Source: Candidatus Kurthia intestinigallinarum (GTDB lineage Bacteria; Bacillota; Bacilli; Bacillales_A; Planococcaceae). Taken from it: 62,682 nt of DNA. Location of the stretch: NCBI RefSeq assembly GCF_003991225.1, contig NZ_JTFC01000017.1:1-62682 (forward strand), read 5' to 3'. Positions 55,226-62,682 of the stretch are shown here, one piece after another; within the stretch, counting starts at the first letter, position 1; every line of letters begins with the position of its first letter. The notes beneath the pieces are model-generated. The model was not told where the DNA came from, did not search any database, and worked only from the letters and a program-made list of their open reading frames with translations. The position numbers and the translations under genes were made by a program.

Positions 55226-55387
55226 CTATAATGCCTCAAGCATCTCTTTTAATTCCGTAATTTGTTCCTTCGTTAATGAAATTAACTCCGTTGTTACGTC
55301 ATTTAATTCGCCAGCTTGTAGCTCCTTTAATGTTGCCTCTGCATCTTCAAGCATTAGCTCGATGTCTTCACGTTTTAAAATCGCCAT
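55226..55387 (-). CDS. Small helical coiled-coil protein (53 aa)
   Basis: A 53-residue acidic protein with strong heptad-like spacing of Leu/Ile (LKREDIELMLEDAEATLKE... to the end) and no cysteine or aromatic residue. AAAGGAG lies eight bases before the ATG, and a terminator follows the stop, so it is a complete transcription unit despite its size. Function unknown; the form suggests a small protein-protein adaptor. Confidence 0.75.
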   Translation of the reverse strand: MAILKREDIELMLEDAEATLKELQAGELNDVTTELISLTKEQITELKEMLEAL

Positions 55388-55428
55388 GGTGTCGCTCCTT
55401 TAAAGGTAATGTACATAGTGTACCATAT

Positions 55429-56136
55429 TTAACAGCGCACATGCTTTCGTTTAAAGCCAATACGCCCTTTTTCTACTTCTTTTTCAATCGCACTAAGCGG
55501 CTCTAAAAATGTACTTTTCTTGCCGTCTTTTTTTAGCTCGACCGACCCGACCTCTTTTGCGACCGCTAGTGCCTTTTCATGAAGCGGCTTATACGAAATG
55601 CCAACCGTCTTAATGAAGTTATTCATCGCAGACCTCGCCTGATTCGGTGCCTCGTGAATCGTTTCCTTCGCCAAATCTAATAGCACAGAAATCTTTGCCG
55701 CATCAAATGTCTCGTCCTTACGATTACCGAGCATCCAGCAATAGCAGCTCCAGCCCGCAGACATACGCAGCGCATCCTCACTATGAATCCAGCGATCCGC
55801 CACCTCTTCTGCAATATCTGCCTCAGCCAGCGTTACCGCTACGACATAGTCCGCCAGCATATTAAAATACGCGCCGTCCATCCAGCGCTCATAATCGGCA
55901 GCTGTCATATTATTTGGCTCTGCAATCATGCCCGCAAAATACATCGCATCGTAATTTTTCGTATCATATAACTCGTCTGCAAGTGTTTGATTGAGCCCGG
56001 TCTTTTTTAAAATCGGCTTCATCTTGCCCGTTGCGGTACCAAAAAGCGGCTCACGTGCACCACTTGCTAGATAGGATTTTTTCGTACGCTCCGTCCCTAA
56101 TGCTTCTAACTCTGCTAATACGTCTACTGCATTCAT
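55429..56136 (-). CDS. DNA alkylation repair protein, AlkD/HEAT-like
   Basis: A 235-residue all-helical protein of the AlkD-like DNA alkylation repair family (HEAT-like repeats that wrap DNA). Recognisable parts are ALGTERTKKSYLASGAREPLFG at the start, the helix pair with WIHSEDALRMSAGWSCYCWML, and the MNNFIKTVGISYKPLHEKAL segment with KKDGKKS. The ATG at 56136 is preferred because GAAGGA lies upstream; a TTG/ATG frame to 56214 adds a hydrophobic leader unlike the family. Whether it is a true glycosylase is uncertain; some relatives lost catalysis. Confidence 0.8.
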   Translation of the reverse strand: MNAVDVLAELEALGTERTKKSYLASGAREPLFGTATGKMKPILKKTGLNQTLADELYDTKNYDAMYFAGMIAEPNNMTAADYERWMDGAYFNMLADYVVAVTLAEADIAEEVADRWIHSEDALRMSAGWSCYCWMLGNRKDETFDAAKISVLLDLAKETIHEAPNQARSAMNNFIKTVGISYKPLHEKALAVAKEVGSVELKKDGKKSTFLEPLSAIEKEVEKGRIGFKRKHVRC

Positions 56137-56214
56137 GTCAGCACATCCTTCTTTAGTCGATACATTCATTATGAAGGCTATGAAAAAATGACGCAACAAA
56201 CACTCAGAAATCAC

Positions 56215-56929
56215 CCATCACCTCAGAAGGCGTCTTTTACATACGACATATCTTTAAATATGTGTCAGCTGCATGTGAATAGGGCTAGAAAAAAGCTAAT
56301 CATCTGATGTCACCATGAATTTTCGCAAATAACTACAAAAGTCGTGGCGATAGTTATCAAAGCTTTTCCTATTCATTCGCCAAAATCAGCACAAAAACAC
56401 CCCGTAGACACCCGAAATCGACCCATTTTGATGCATTTCGGGGGCCCCTGAATGCTTATTTCAATTGAAAACGTCAAAAAATTCCGGCTGGCTGTCGTTT
56501 TTTAAATAAATGACAGCAAGCTGCGTTGATCACGCCATAAACGCGTCAAAATCACCCCTCGGGGAAGCCGAAACGACCCTTTTTAGGCAATTTCCGGCGA
56601 AAATCATCCTTTTTCACAGCTCATTTTTAATAAGTATTTACGCTATGACGCGTAAATAAATTTTTTCCTTGACCGATGATGCACGATAATTAGGAAATCT
56701 TCTTTTTTTCATATGTAAATAGCCGTGCTTTGGCACTTATTTATAATTATGTTGTAGCCAAAACACGCTCCTTGGGCTTTTCGTTAAATGCTAATCAATC
56801 ATTTCATATGAAAAATTTCCTTGGCGCCATCGTTTTGAAATTTAAAACTGTGCAACTACTCGCTAGAAATGATACTATTTAGGATGTGAAAAATTTTATC
56901 GAGTACTATAGATACAAGGAGAATACGTA
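56215..56929. other. Long non-coding gap with two related hairpins
   Basis: No gene is seen in these 715 bp. Two diverged copies of a ~50-bp motif occur: at 56388-56443 (hairpin CCCGAAAT/ATTTCGGG, 56411-56442) and 56545-56598 (hairpin GCCG-AAA/TTTCCGGC, 56567-56598). Between them a GCTGTC/GACAGC dyad lies near 56490-56515. A promoter for the dihydrouridine synthase gene must lie near the right end. Confidence 0.6.
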
Positions 56930-57916
56930 ATGAATAATCAAGATAACTTTTGGCAAGAACTACCGAAGCCATTTTTTATATTAGCACCAATGGAAGATGT
57001 AACGGACGTTGTGTTCCGTCACGTTGTAAGTGAAGCCGGACGTCCTGATGTCTTCTTCACTGAATTTACGAATACAGAGAGCTTCTGCCACCCTGAAGGT
57101 ATTTACAGCGTGCGCGGTCGCCTAACATTTACGGAGGACGAGCAACCCCTTGTGGCACACATTTGGGGCAACAAACCCGAAATGTTTAAAGAAATGGCAA
57201 TCGGCATGAAAGAAATGGGCTTCCGTGGCGTCGATATTAATATGGGCTGCCCTGTTGCGAACGTGGCTTCACGCGGTAAAGGCTCTGGCCTAATCAACCA
57301 TCCAGAAACAGCAGCTGAAATCATTCAAGCCGCAAAAGAAGGCGGACTACCAATCAGCGTCAAAACACGCCTAGGCTACACTGACGTGAATGAATGGCGC
57401 GAATGGTTAACACATATTTTAAAACAAGATATCGCAAACCTAACCATCCACCTACGCACACGTAAAGAAATGAGTAAAGTCGATGCCCACTGGGAATTGA
57501 TTCCTGAAATCAAACAACTACGTGATGAAATCGCACCAAACACATTACTAACAATTAACGGCGACATTCCAAACCGCCAAGTCGGCCAAGAACTAGCGGA
57601 TAAATACGGCATCGACGGCGTTATGATCGGCCGCGGTATCTTCACAAACCCATTCGCCTTCTCAGAAGACCCACGCGAACGCAGCGTTGAAGAATACCTA
57701 AACCTACTATTATTACAATTAGAGCTATACGAAAAATATGCAGACGAAACAAAACGCCCATACAACCACCTACACCGCTTCTTTAAAATCTATGTACGTG
57801 GCTTCGGCGGCGCAGCAGAATTACGCAATGCCCTCATGAACACAAAATCTGTGGAAGAATCACGCGGTATGGTCAATGACGTACTGGCGAAGTTGAAAGC
57901 AGAAGAAGTGAAATAG
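56930..57916 (+). CDS. tRNA-dihydrouridine synthase
   Basis: A 328-residue FMN enzyme reducing tRNA uridines to dihydrouridine. The N-terminal [15 protein letters not shown] binds [24 protein letters not shown] near 105 contains the catalytic Cys, and [19 protein letters not shown] and [12 protein letters not shown] are standard barrel motifs. It belongs to the Dus family; DusB versus other subfamilies cannot be told by eye. Codon use is richer in C-ending codons than its neighbours. AAGGAG precedes the ATG. Confidence 0.93.
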   Translation: MNNQDNFWQELPKPFFILAPMEDVTDVVFRHVVSEAGRPDVFFTEFTNTESFCHPEGIYSVRGRLTFTEDEQPLVAHIWGNKPEMFKEMAIGMKEMGFRGVDINMGCPVANVASRGKGSGLINHPETAAEIIQAAKEGGLPISVKTRLGYTDVNEWREWLTHILKQDIANLTIHLRTRKEMSKVDAHWELIPEIKQLRDEIAPNTLLTINGDIPNRQVGQELADKYGIDGVMIGRGIFTNPFAFSEDPRERSVEEYLNLLLLQLELYEKYADETKRPYNHLHRFFKIYVRGFGGAAELRNALMNTKSVEESRGMVNDVLAKLKAEEVK

Positions 57917-57924
57917 AGAAATAG

Positions 57925-57949
57925 AGCTTCCTTTTCTAGGAAGCTTTTT
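57925..57949 (+). terminator. Terminator after the dihydrouridine synthase gene
   Basis: AGCTTCC pairs with GGAAGCT around TTTTCTA, then T5. Confidence 0.9.
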
Positions 57950-58036
57950 CTTTTGCACCATAAAAATCTTTTTACTCATTATATTTCCTTTTTTAACCAT
58001 TAGTTATATACTACTAGATAGAAAGGAGGAATTTTT

Positions 58037-58759
58037 ATGTTAGCTGAGATTCATGGGAAGATTAGTCGACAAGGACGTAATTTAAGTGACCGCCTAGAAG
58101 ATAATTTAACTGGTAATGTCTTCGGTGCACTCCGCTATTTGCCATTTAGTAAAGGATTGGGGCATATTTTAAAACAGACGCTGCAATCAAATACTGCATT
58201 CCTTGAAAATTTAGACGATGATTGGGCTTCATATATTCAATTTTGGCCCTATCATGCTGAAGGAGAAATCGATATTTTAATTCACTTCCCTACATGTATC
58301 ATTGGCATTGAAGTGAAGCTATTTAGTAGTTTGAGCTCAGAGGACCAATCGACTGATGCTGAAATTAGTCGTAATCAATTATCTCGTGAAGCACGAATTC
58401 TACATTCTTTAGCACCTGAAAAAGAAAAATTCTTGATTTTCCTTGCACCTGACTCCTTATGTAAAAACGTAGATGCACCTATTTTATCTACTGTAGTATT
58501 TGAAAAAATAAGTTGGGAGGTATTCCTTCAAACAATACAAGCAATACATACTGAAGATCCCTATACGAAAACACTTCTGACAGATATTACGCAACTTTTA
58601 AAACGGAAAGGATTTGAACGTTTCCAAACCATGCAGTTAGACTCACCTATCATTCAGGCAGAAGATTATTTCACATTTCAAAATCCAAGCGTAAATTTTC
58701 ACATTCAAACAACACCTATCGAAAAGGAGAATTTTTATGACTTCAACAAATATTTATAA
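58037..58759 (+). CDS. PD-(D/E)XK nuclease-like protein of unknown system
   Basis: A 240-residue protein with a PD-(D/E)XK nuclease core: a helix-1 acidic residue in SDRLEDNL (~E21), then D79 in GEIDILI, E92-V-K94 in GIEVKLFSS, and a motif-IV-like Gln (Q114) in RNQLSREARIL. Spacing and predicted alpha-beta-beta-beta order fit the family (restriction enzymes, Holliday resolvases, CRISPR-type nucleases). The remaining ~100 residues have no recognised domain. AAAGGAGG lies six bases before the ATG. The next gene begins within its 3' end. Base composition is lower in GC than the core genome, consistent with transfer. Confidence 0.7.
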   Translation: MLAEIHGKISRQGRNLSDRLEDNLTGNVFGALRYLPFSKGLGHILKQTLQSNTAFLENLDDDWASYIQFWPYHAEGEIDILIHFPTCIIGIEVKLFSSLSSEDQSTDAEISRNQLSREARILHSLAPEKEKFLIFLAPDSLCKNVDAPILSTVVFEKISWEVFLQTIQAIHTEDPYTKTLLTDITQLLKRKGFERFQTMQLDSPIIQAEDYFTFQNPSVNFHIQTTPIEKENFYDFNKYL

Positions 58760-59327
58760 CGCTTTTTATGTCGTTAAAAAAACATATGACAACATCCATA
58801 AATTAATGGAATACTGCGGAGCAAACGGACAAACAGAAAGCCATTATGTACAAGCTGTTCCTAAATTTTTACGCTATAAATCAGATAACGATGTACAAGG
58901 TTGGTTTATTAAAAACTTTATTATGCTATTCCAAGATGTACAAGACCCAGAACTTGAAAATGGTTGGCGTAACGGCTCTATTTATGTACTAGAAATCGAA
59001 TTATATGATGAAGAATGCACAAATTTACCACTAGTCCATCTTTCAAAATATGATTATGAGAATATCGAGAATTGGACAACAGGCTGTAGCCCCACAAATC
59101 ATTGGCGCTTTGCAGATCCCCGCCACAACCATGATGCCCTACATATAAAAGAACAAGATACCTATTTGTACGCTACCGCGAAAAACATGGAAACATGCGA
59201 CCAAAATTACTGGGGACTGCGCACCATTAAAAGTACCCATTTTTCATTGCTAGACCTCGCAAGTACGAATGCCGTCGAGAAAGTATTTGGTGGATTTGAA
59301 AAACTAGATAAAGCTGAAGTTTTATAA
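58737..59327 (+). CDS. Unknown partner protein of the PD-(D/E)XK gene
   Basis: A 196-residue protein I do not recognise. It is soluble, rich in aromatic residues and Asn/Asp, with four Cys and several His (DPRHNHDALH near 137), which could bind metal, but no named motif. It starts 23 bases inside the preceding nuclease gene with its own AAGGAG site, nearly identical in layout to that gene's site, so the two are translationally coupled and probably form one complex. A strong hairpin follows, so the cassette has two genes. Confidence 0.7.
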   Translation: MTSTNIYNAFYVVKKTYDNIHKLMEYCGANGQTESHYVQAVPKFLRYKSDNDVQGWFIKNFIMLFQDVQDPELENGWRNGSIYVLEIELYDEECTNLPLVHLSKYDYENIENWTTGCSPTNHWRFADPRHNHDALHIKEQDTYLYATAKNMETCDQNYWGLRTIKSTHFSLLDLASTNAVEKVFGGFEKLDKAEVL

Positions 59328-59346
59328 AAAAAACCTGTAGGAGATG

Positions 59347-59396
59347 AACGGCACACCATTATTAGACACGTTTTATAATGGAAGATGCCGTTTTTA
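59347..59396 (+). terminator. Terminator of the two-gene cassette
   Basis: AACGGCA/TGCCGTT and inner CCATTAT/ATAATGG pair around a 12-nt loop, followed by T5. A long hairpin 20 bp after the stop. Confidence 0.85.
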
Positions 59397-59545
59397 TATG
59401 GCGAAATTGACGGAGAATAAAAAATTAAAAACAGCTCTTTTTAAATTAAAAAACGAGATAACGTATTACGAAACGAAATTAAAACGGAGTCCGGCGCAAT
59501 ACCGAAATCCGTTTACCTAAGCTGCCTAAATGAAATATAACTTTT

Positions 59546-59577
59546 AGAGGGTCCTTCAGTTGGACGCTCTTTTTTTG
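59546..59577 (+). terminator. Hairpin after the split gene
   Basis: AGAG/CTCT and GTCC/GGAC around TTCAGTT, then T7 on the plus strand. It lies directly after the stop of the split gene on the minus strand and may act in both directions. Confidence 0.7.
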
Positions 59578-59751
59578 TTACCACTCAATACTCAAATTAT
59601 CATAGTCACCATATTCTAATTCATCTAGAGAAACCTCGTGATATTCTGCAGCCTTATTCATATCTCGTTCGAATTTTTCATAATCCGTCGTATGCTGTGT
59701 TACACGCTTCGCAAAAATACTTAACTTTTTGATACGTTCCTCTTTCGTTGA
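59578..59751 (-). pseudogene. Split gene, 3' part
   Basis: Minus-strand frame ending at the TAA at 59578-59580. It encodes about 57 residues including KEERIKKLSIFAKRV and a C-terminal acidic DELEYGDYDNLSIEW. It has no start of its own; the frame joins exactly to the 5' part at 61268-61475 when the insertion element is removed. The protein is not recognised. Confidence 0.75.
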
Positions 59752-59950
59752 ACTACCCCCACTTAGCCGTTCTTTGAATGTGCTTGAAGTGGGGGATTCC
59801 TACGAACAGTGCTTGCTTGTTCCAACAGCTCGAACAGCGGCTTCACTTCTTGAGTAGGCGAGCCCCGTAGTTCCTACGGTTGTTGGGTTAAAAGCGTGAG
59901 TCCTTCAGCTAAAATATTCCGACTTGCGTTAAGGTCTCGGTCGAGTACTG
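59751..59950 (-). ncRNA. Probable omega RNA (reRNA) region of the TnpB element
   Basis: In TnpB elements the guide RNA scaffold covers the tnpB 3' end and the right end, then reads into the flank. Here the scaffold would run through the hairpin at 59756-59795 and its guide would start near 59750, in the 3' part of the split gene. Limits at the 5' side are approximate and rest on family knowledge. Confidence 0.5.
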
Positions 59951-61019
59951 TGCCGCAAGATGGGCAAACCCACTCGCGAATATCGAGGGACTTCTTGCCG
60001 TCTCGATGCCCACACACATGACAAAGCTGGCTCGATGGATAGAAGCGTGAAACTTTTACGATTTTTCGGCCATACCACTTCGCCTTATACATCAGTTTTT
60101 GCACAAAAGAAGTCCAAGAAACGTCACTAATCGCTTTCGCTAGTTTATGATTTTTCAACATGCCTTTAGTGTGTAAGTCTTCTAGGCAGATGATGTCGTA
60201 CTGGCGAATGAGTTCCGTTGATAACTTATTCAAAAAGTCTTCCCGCTGAAACGCGACACGTTCACGCAAACGCGCAACTTTCATGCGTTGCTTTTGGTAG
60301 TTCATGCAGTCACGTAAAACGCGGTTCTCTTTTTTTGCTTGTTCGTAGCGACGTGATAATTTCCGTTGTTCACGCTTGAGTTGCTGCTCCATCTTCACCG
60401 TAAAGCGTTGGTTATCCACTTTACGTCCATCAGAAAATATGGCGAAATCAGTGATACCTAAATCAATCCCTACAGATTGATTGGTTTTCGGTAACGGATG
60501 AACATCCGGCACTTCGCATGCAATCGATACGTAAAAATGGCCACTCGCATTGTATTTAATGGTTGCGCGCATCATCCGACCTTCCACTCCACAAGTTTGT
60601 TTGAACTTCACAAGCCCAAGCTTCGGCAGTTTGATTCGTTTGCCGACAATCGCGATATTGTTATTTGTATTTTTGGTGGTGTAGCTTTGTACGGGATTTT
60701 TCTTGCTTTTGAAACGAGGGTAGTTGTTTTGCTTCTTAAAAAATCGATTGAAGGCATCGATTAAACATTCATAAGAGGCTTGTAATGCCACACTGTCTAC
60801 GTTTCTTAGCCAAGCTGTTTCATCTTGTTTCTTCATCTTCGTGAGGACTTTAGACATCAAGCGACGATTTAAGCTTTTGCCTTCTTCTTTGTAGGAAGTG
60901 TTCCAAAGTGCAAGAAAATGGTTGTAGACAAAACGACAATGACCATGTGTTTGATGGATGCGTGCTTGCTGCTCCTTATTTGGATATAATCTAAATTTGT
61001 AGGCTTTATTTTGTGACAT
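59874..61019 (-). CDS. tnpB: RNA-guided endonuclease TnpB
   Basis: A 381-residue TnpB of the IS605/IS1341 type, ancestor-like to Cas12. The RuvC active site is intact: D186 in GIDLGITDFAIFSDG, E280 in ICLEDLHTKGM and D362 in DRDLNASRNI. The zinc finger has C333/C336 and C352/C355. The N-terminal QTHGHCRFVYN and the YPRFKSKKN segments are family marks. The ATG at 61019 is set by AGAGGTG seven bases upstream and the usual MSQNKAYKFRLYPN start; the longer frame to 61124 is only element sequence. With an omega RNA it cuts DNA next to a short target-adjacent motif and helps retain the element. Confidence 0.93.
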   Translation of the reverse strand: MSQNKAYKFRLYPNKEQQARIHQTHGHCRFVYNHFLALWNTSYKEEGKSLNRRLMSKVLTKMKKQDETAWLRNVDSVALQASYECLIDAFNRFFKKQNNYPRFKSKKNPVQSYTTKNTNNNIAIVGKRIKLPKLGLVKFKQTCGVEGRMMRATIKYNASGHFYVSIACEVPDVHPLPKTNQSVGIDLGITDFAIFSDGRKVDNQRFTVKMEQQLKREQRKLSRRYEQAKKENRVLRDCMNYQKQRMKVARLRERVAFQREDFLNKLSTELIRQYDIICLEDLHTKGMLKNHKLAKAISDVSWTSFVQKLMYKAKWYGRKIVKVSRFYPSSQLCHVCGHRDGKKSLDIREWVCPSCGTVLDRDLNASRNILAEGLTLLTQQP

Positions 61020-61267
61020 GACATTCACCTCTTCCGCTCGTTCGTTTTTAATCGTTTCGATGGAAGTACCACCAGTAGAAATACGACAGGCGTTTTTAGA
61101 GCAAAACAGTTCTAGTCTTTCCATACCCTTTTTTGATCAGTAACAGACCCTATTAACGAGCATTTTAATGAGCATCTTTTAAAACGTGCTATTCGTCAAA
61201 AGCACAGCCTGCATCGCCCACCTACTCACTTCGCTCCTTGAGGTGGGCGTCTTCTGCTACAGACATG

Positions 61268-61475
61268 ATAAAAACTTCATTTGTTCAGCATCAAGACCAT
61301 GTTCTTGAAATTCTGCACTACGATGCCCCATACGCGCATGACGCAAATCATAGCACAAACTTAGTACATGCATTCGTGAATCATATAGCCCTGAAATACT
61401 CGCATCCTCTTCGGTCCTAACTATCCTATGTAACGCATCATACAATCGTTCAAAATCATCACTATCCCCAGTCAT
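61268..61475 (-). pseudogene. Split gene, 5' part
   Basis: The 5' half of a small gene interrupted by the TnpB element. GGGGG lies six bases before an ATG at 61475. It encodes ~69 residues (MTGDSDDFERLYDALHRIV at the start; a Met/His-rich LRHARMGHRSAEFQEHG stretch) before running into the element's left end and a stop. Joined to the 3' part it gives a 126-residue acidic, helical protein that I do not recognise. Confidence 0.75.
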
Positions 61476-61631
61476 TCTAACCCCCTACCATTTGTGGCGT
61501 ATGCCTAAGTTTTATCATCTATATTCCCCTTTTTAAATCTCACTCATTTTTACTTTACCCAATTATAATAAAAATGAGAATAAATTTAACTAAAGTTTTA
61601 ATCTATTAAATTGTAGAGCTGTATATTTTTG

Positions 61632-61745
61632 TTATTGTGGTTCGAGGATAGGTCCACCGTTTAATTGTTGAAGAGCTGAAATCATTTTTTCTGGATGTGT
61701 TAATTGAAATGCAAAAAAGAAAAGTTCATAAGAATGGAATGTATT
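61632..61745 (-). pseudogene. Possible C-terminal gene remnant
   Basis: A minus-strand frame of ~37 codons, closed upstream by an in-frame TGA and ending in TAA, encodes a hydrophobic then acidic tail (YELFFFAFQLTHPEKM...). It reads more like protein than the surrounding AT-rich DNA but has no start or ribosome site. It may be what is left of a decayed gene. The rest of 61476-61959 holds no gene I can support. Confidence 0.3.
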
Positions 61746-61959
61746 TCACATCTATTAACTAATAACATCTTATTTCACTTAAAACAATTATCACAATGTA
61801 ACTTTTAACCAAAAAATCCTATTTTTTAACTTCTATTAATTATTTCAGGAATCTTTAAAATATCAAACCCATACACTAAAACCATTATTCCTCACTAAAA
61901 TAAGTAAATATATGGTAAAATAAAATCCGGTTTAAATATCTAAAGACCCGGAGGTTACT

Positions 61960-62388
61960 ATGGAAGAAAAAAACGAAAAAATAATTTTCAAAAACGATAG
62001 ACTTAAAACAAGTGCCGAGGCTGCAAAAACTCTTTCTGAGCTAGCAAAAGAAGCACTAAAGTTTGGAAAGAGTAGTGAAAATATAACTAAAGCCGATCAA
62101 CAATCCACCTCAGAATACAATACTGCACTCTCAGATACATTAAATGCAATTAATAAAGAAATTAGTGAATGTACTAATCTTGAAGAAAAAGACCGCCTTT
62201 ACAAACAAAGAGAAGATGTCATGAATAGAATGAGAGAAGAAAAAGAAAATCAACGACAAAATAATAATATAAGAGAAGAGAAAGATAGAAGTCAAGCAAA
62301 GGGTTTATTTGCTATCGTCGCATCAGTCGCATTAGGTGCTGGAACAATTGCAACTAAATTATTATTGGACAACAAAAAAATTAATTAA
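61960..62388 (+). CDS. Small coiled-coil protein with C-terminal membrane anchor, unknown
   Basis: A 142-residue protein. Residues 1-110 are highly charged and helical (Lys/Glu/Asn-rich, probable coiled coil near 50-110), then one hydrophobic segment (~113-135, GLFAIVASVALGAGTIATKLLL) and a basic end. GGAGG precedes the ATG. No known family. Low GC and the flanking IS suggest acquired DNA. It could be a phage or membrane-stress protein, but there is no direct evidence. Confidence 0.65.
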   Translation: MEEKNEKIIFKNDRLKTSAEAAKTLSELAKEALKFGKSSENITKADQQSTSEYNTALSDTLNAINKEISECTNLEEKDRLYKQREDVMNRMREEKENQRQNNNIREEKDRSQAKGLFAIVASVALGAGTIATKLLLDNKKIN

Positions 62389-62502
62389 GATGGTGAAAAA
62401 CATTTTAATAAAATACAAAGAGCTGAAAACTCAACTCTTTTGTCATAATCGCTGTTAAAATCCTCGATAATACCGTTTAAAAATTCCCCACTAATAACGG
62501 AT

Positions 62503-62526
62503 AATCTATATTAGACAATATAGATT
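62503..62526. repeat. Perfect 10-bp inverted repeat near the IS21-like gene
   Basis: AATCTATATT and AATATAGATT flank AGAC, 40 bp upstream of the transposase start. Possibly a promoter-region or end structure of the IS; the element's outer end was not located. Confidence 0.5.
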
Positions 62527-62565
62527 GGAAGTGTGGAGATGACGGTAGTATTGGAGGATATTTTT

Positions 62566-62682
62566 ATGATTAAAGAACTGAAACAGAAAGGATGGACCTT
62601 AACGGCCATCGCAGAAGAAACAGGTTATGATAGAAAAACGATTCGAAAATATTTAAATCAAGAAAAGTTACCACAAGCTACA
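62566..62682 (+). CDS. IS21-family transposase IstA, N-terminal part
   Basis: The first 39 codons of an IstA-like protein, cut by the window edge. The helix-turn-helix reads ELKQKGWTLTAIAEETGYD followed by RKTIRKYLNQ, typical of the IstA DNA-binding domain. GGAGG lies eight bases before the ATG. A longer in-frame ATG at 62539 has no suitable site. IstA joins DNA ends with help from the IstB ATPase, which would follow outside the window. Confidence 0.75.
   Translation, partial: MIKELKQKGWTLTAIAEETGYDRKTIRKYLNQEKLPQAT

Larger units (their letters stand above)
59750..61267 (-). mobile_element. TnpB-only IS605-family element
   Basis: A ~1.5-kb element with tnpB but no tnpA transposase gene. The right end has a hairpin at 59756-59795 (CCCCCACTT/AAGTGGGGG) and the left end a hairpin at 61215-61249 (CGCCCACCT/AGGTGGGCG), typical of single-strand-transposing IS. 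No target duplication is seen. The flank before the left end reads TTTAT on the minus strand, a known kind of TnpB target-adjacent motif. It must move with a transposase supplied elsewhere. Confidence 0.85.

Noticed and set aside
59344-59520. 58-codon plus-strand frame (or 40 codons from 59398) after the nuclease cassette
   Set aside because: The upstream ATG touches its only purine-rich site and the first codons form the terminator hairpin at 59347-59396. The internal ATG has no ribosome site. The Lys/Leu-rich tail is protein-like, so a decayed gene cannot be excluded.
61020-61124. 35-residue N-terminal extension of TnpB
   Set aside because: TnpB proteins begin near the MSQNKAYKFRLYP segment, which has its own good ribosome site. 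The upstream frame is element left-end sequence.
59750-61267. A tnpA (Y1 HUH transposase) gene in the element
   Set aside because: No frame with the HUH motif or the catalytic Tyr is found between the element ends; the only gene is tnpB.

Overview
The window reads as a continuous piece of a low- to mid-GC Firmicutes chromosome of the Bacillales. Gene content and gene order closely follow Bacillus subtilis blocks (yug, yut/yuz, yun, suf, glt, met-yus-fad). The 5' end of the 16S rRNA gene at the left edge, with its V1/V2 stretch, looks most like Solibacillus/Lysinibacillus-type Planococcaceae (Caryophanaceae). That assignment is from memory of these sequences, not from a search.

Layout. 1-375: start of an rrn operon on the minus strand with its leader. 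375-8.8 kb: EamA transporter, MgtC-like protein, CDF transporter, PrpA-type phosphatase, gudB, yugI, a DUF1871-like protein, patB, ppiB. 9-13.4 kb: a class A PBP, a DUF5366-like membrane protein, a probably inactive M17 aminopeptidase homologue and a NUDIX hydrolase. 13.5-22.8 kb: an Fe-S/flavoprotein neighbourhood (yumB, yutM, yutI, yuzD, yutJ, yuzB) followed by yutF, yutE, a DUF3055 gene, yutD and lipA. 23-27.3 kb: an HD-GYP protein and yunDEF. 27.8-33 kb: sufCDSUB. 33.4-40.4 kb: gltA-gltB with divergent gltC. 40.5-44.2 kb: an SDR and metNPQ under a SAM-I riboswitch. 44.3-51.5 kb: yusE, yusF, gcvH, yusI and the fadN-fadA-fadE beta-oxidation operon with a FadR-like operator. 51.8-57.9 kb: thioredoxin, a STAS/C39 pair, ypcP-type exonuclease, OsmC protein, small proteins, an AlkD-like protein and a tRNA-dihydrouridine synthase.

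From 58 kb on the window is accessory DNA: a two-gene PD-(D/E)XK nuclease cassette of unknown function, a TnpB-only IS605-type element that has split a 126-codon gene (its reading frame is restored exactly when the element is removed in silico), a gene remnant, a small tail-anchored coiled-coil protein and the start of an IS21-like transposase gene.

Metabolically the core links nitrogen and glutamate balance (gudB, gltABC), sulfur and methionine (met operon, patB), Fe-S and lipoate cofactors (suf, yutM/yutI, lipA, gcvH) and fatty-acid degradation (fad). The most unusual non-coding signal is a family of hairpins at 7.87-8.11 kb and 27.45-27.70 kb. Most share an inner hairpin with a WGGAY apical loop and a 3/7-nt asymmetric internal loop, while their outer stems differ in sequence but stay complementary. 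Three copies of another intergenic repeat sit exactly at three convergent gene junctions.
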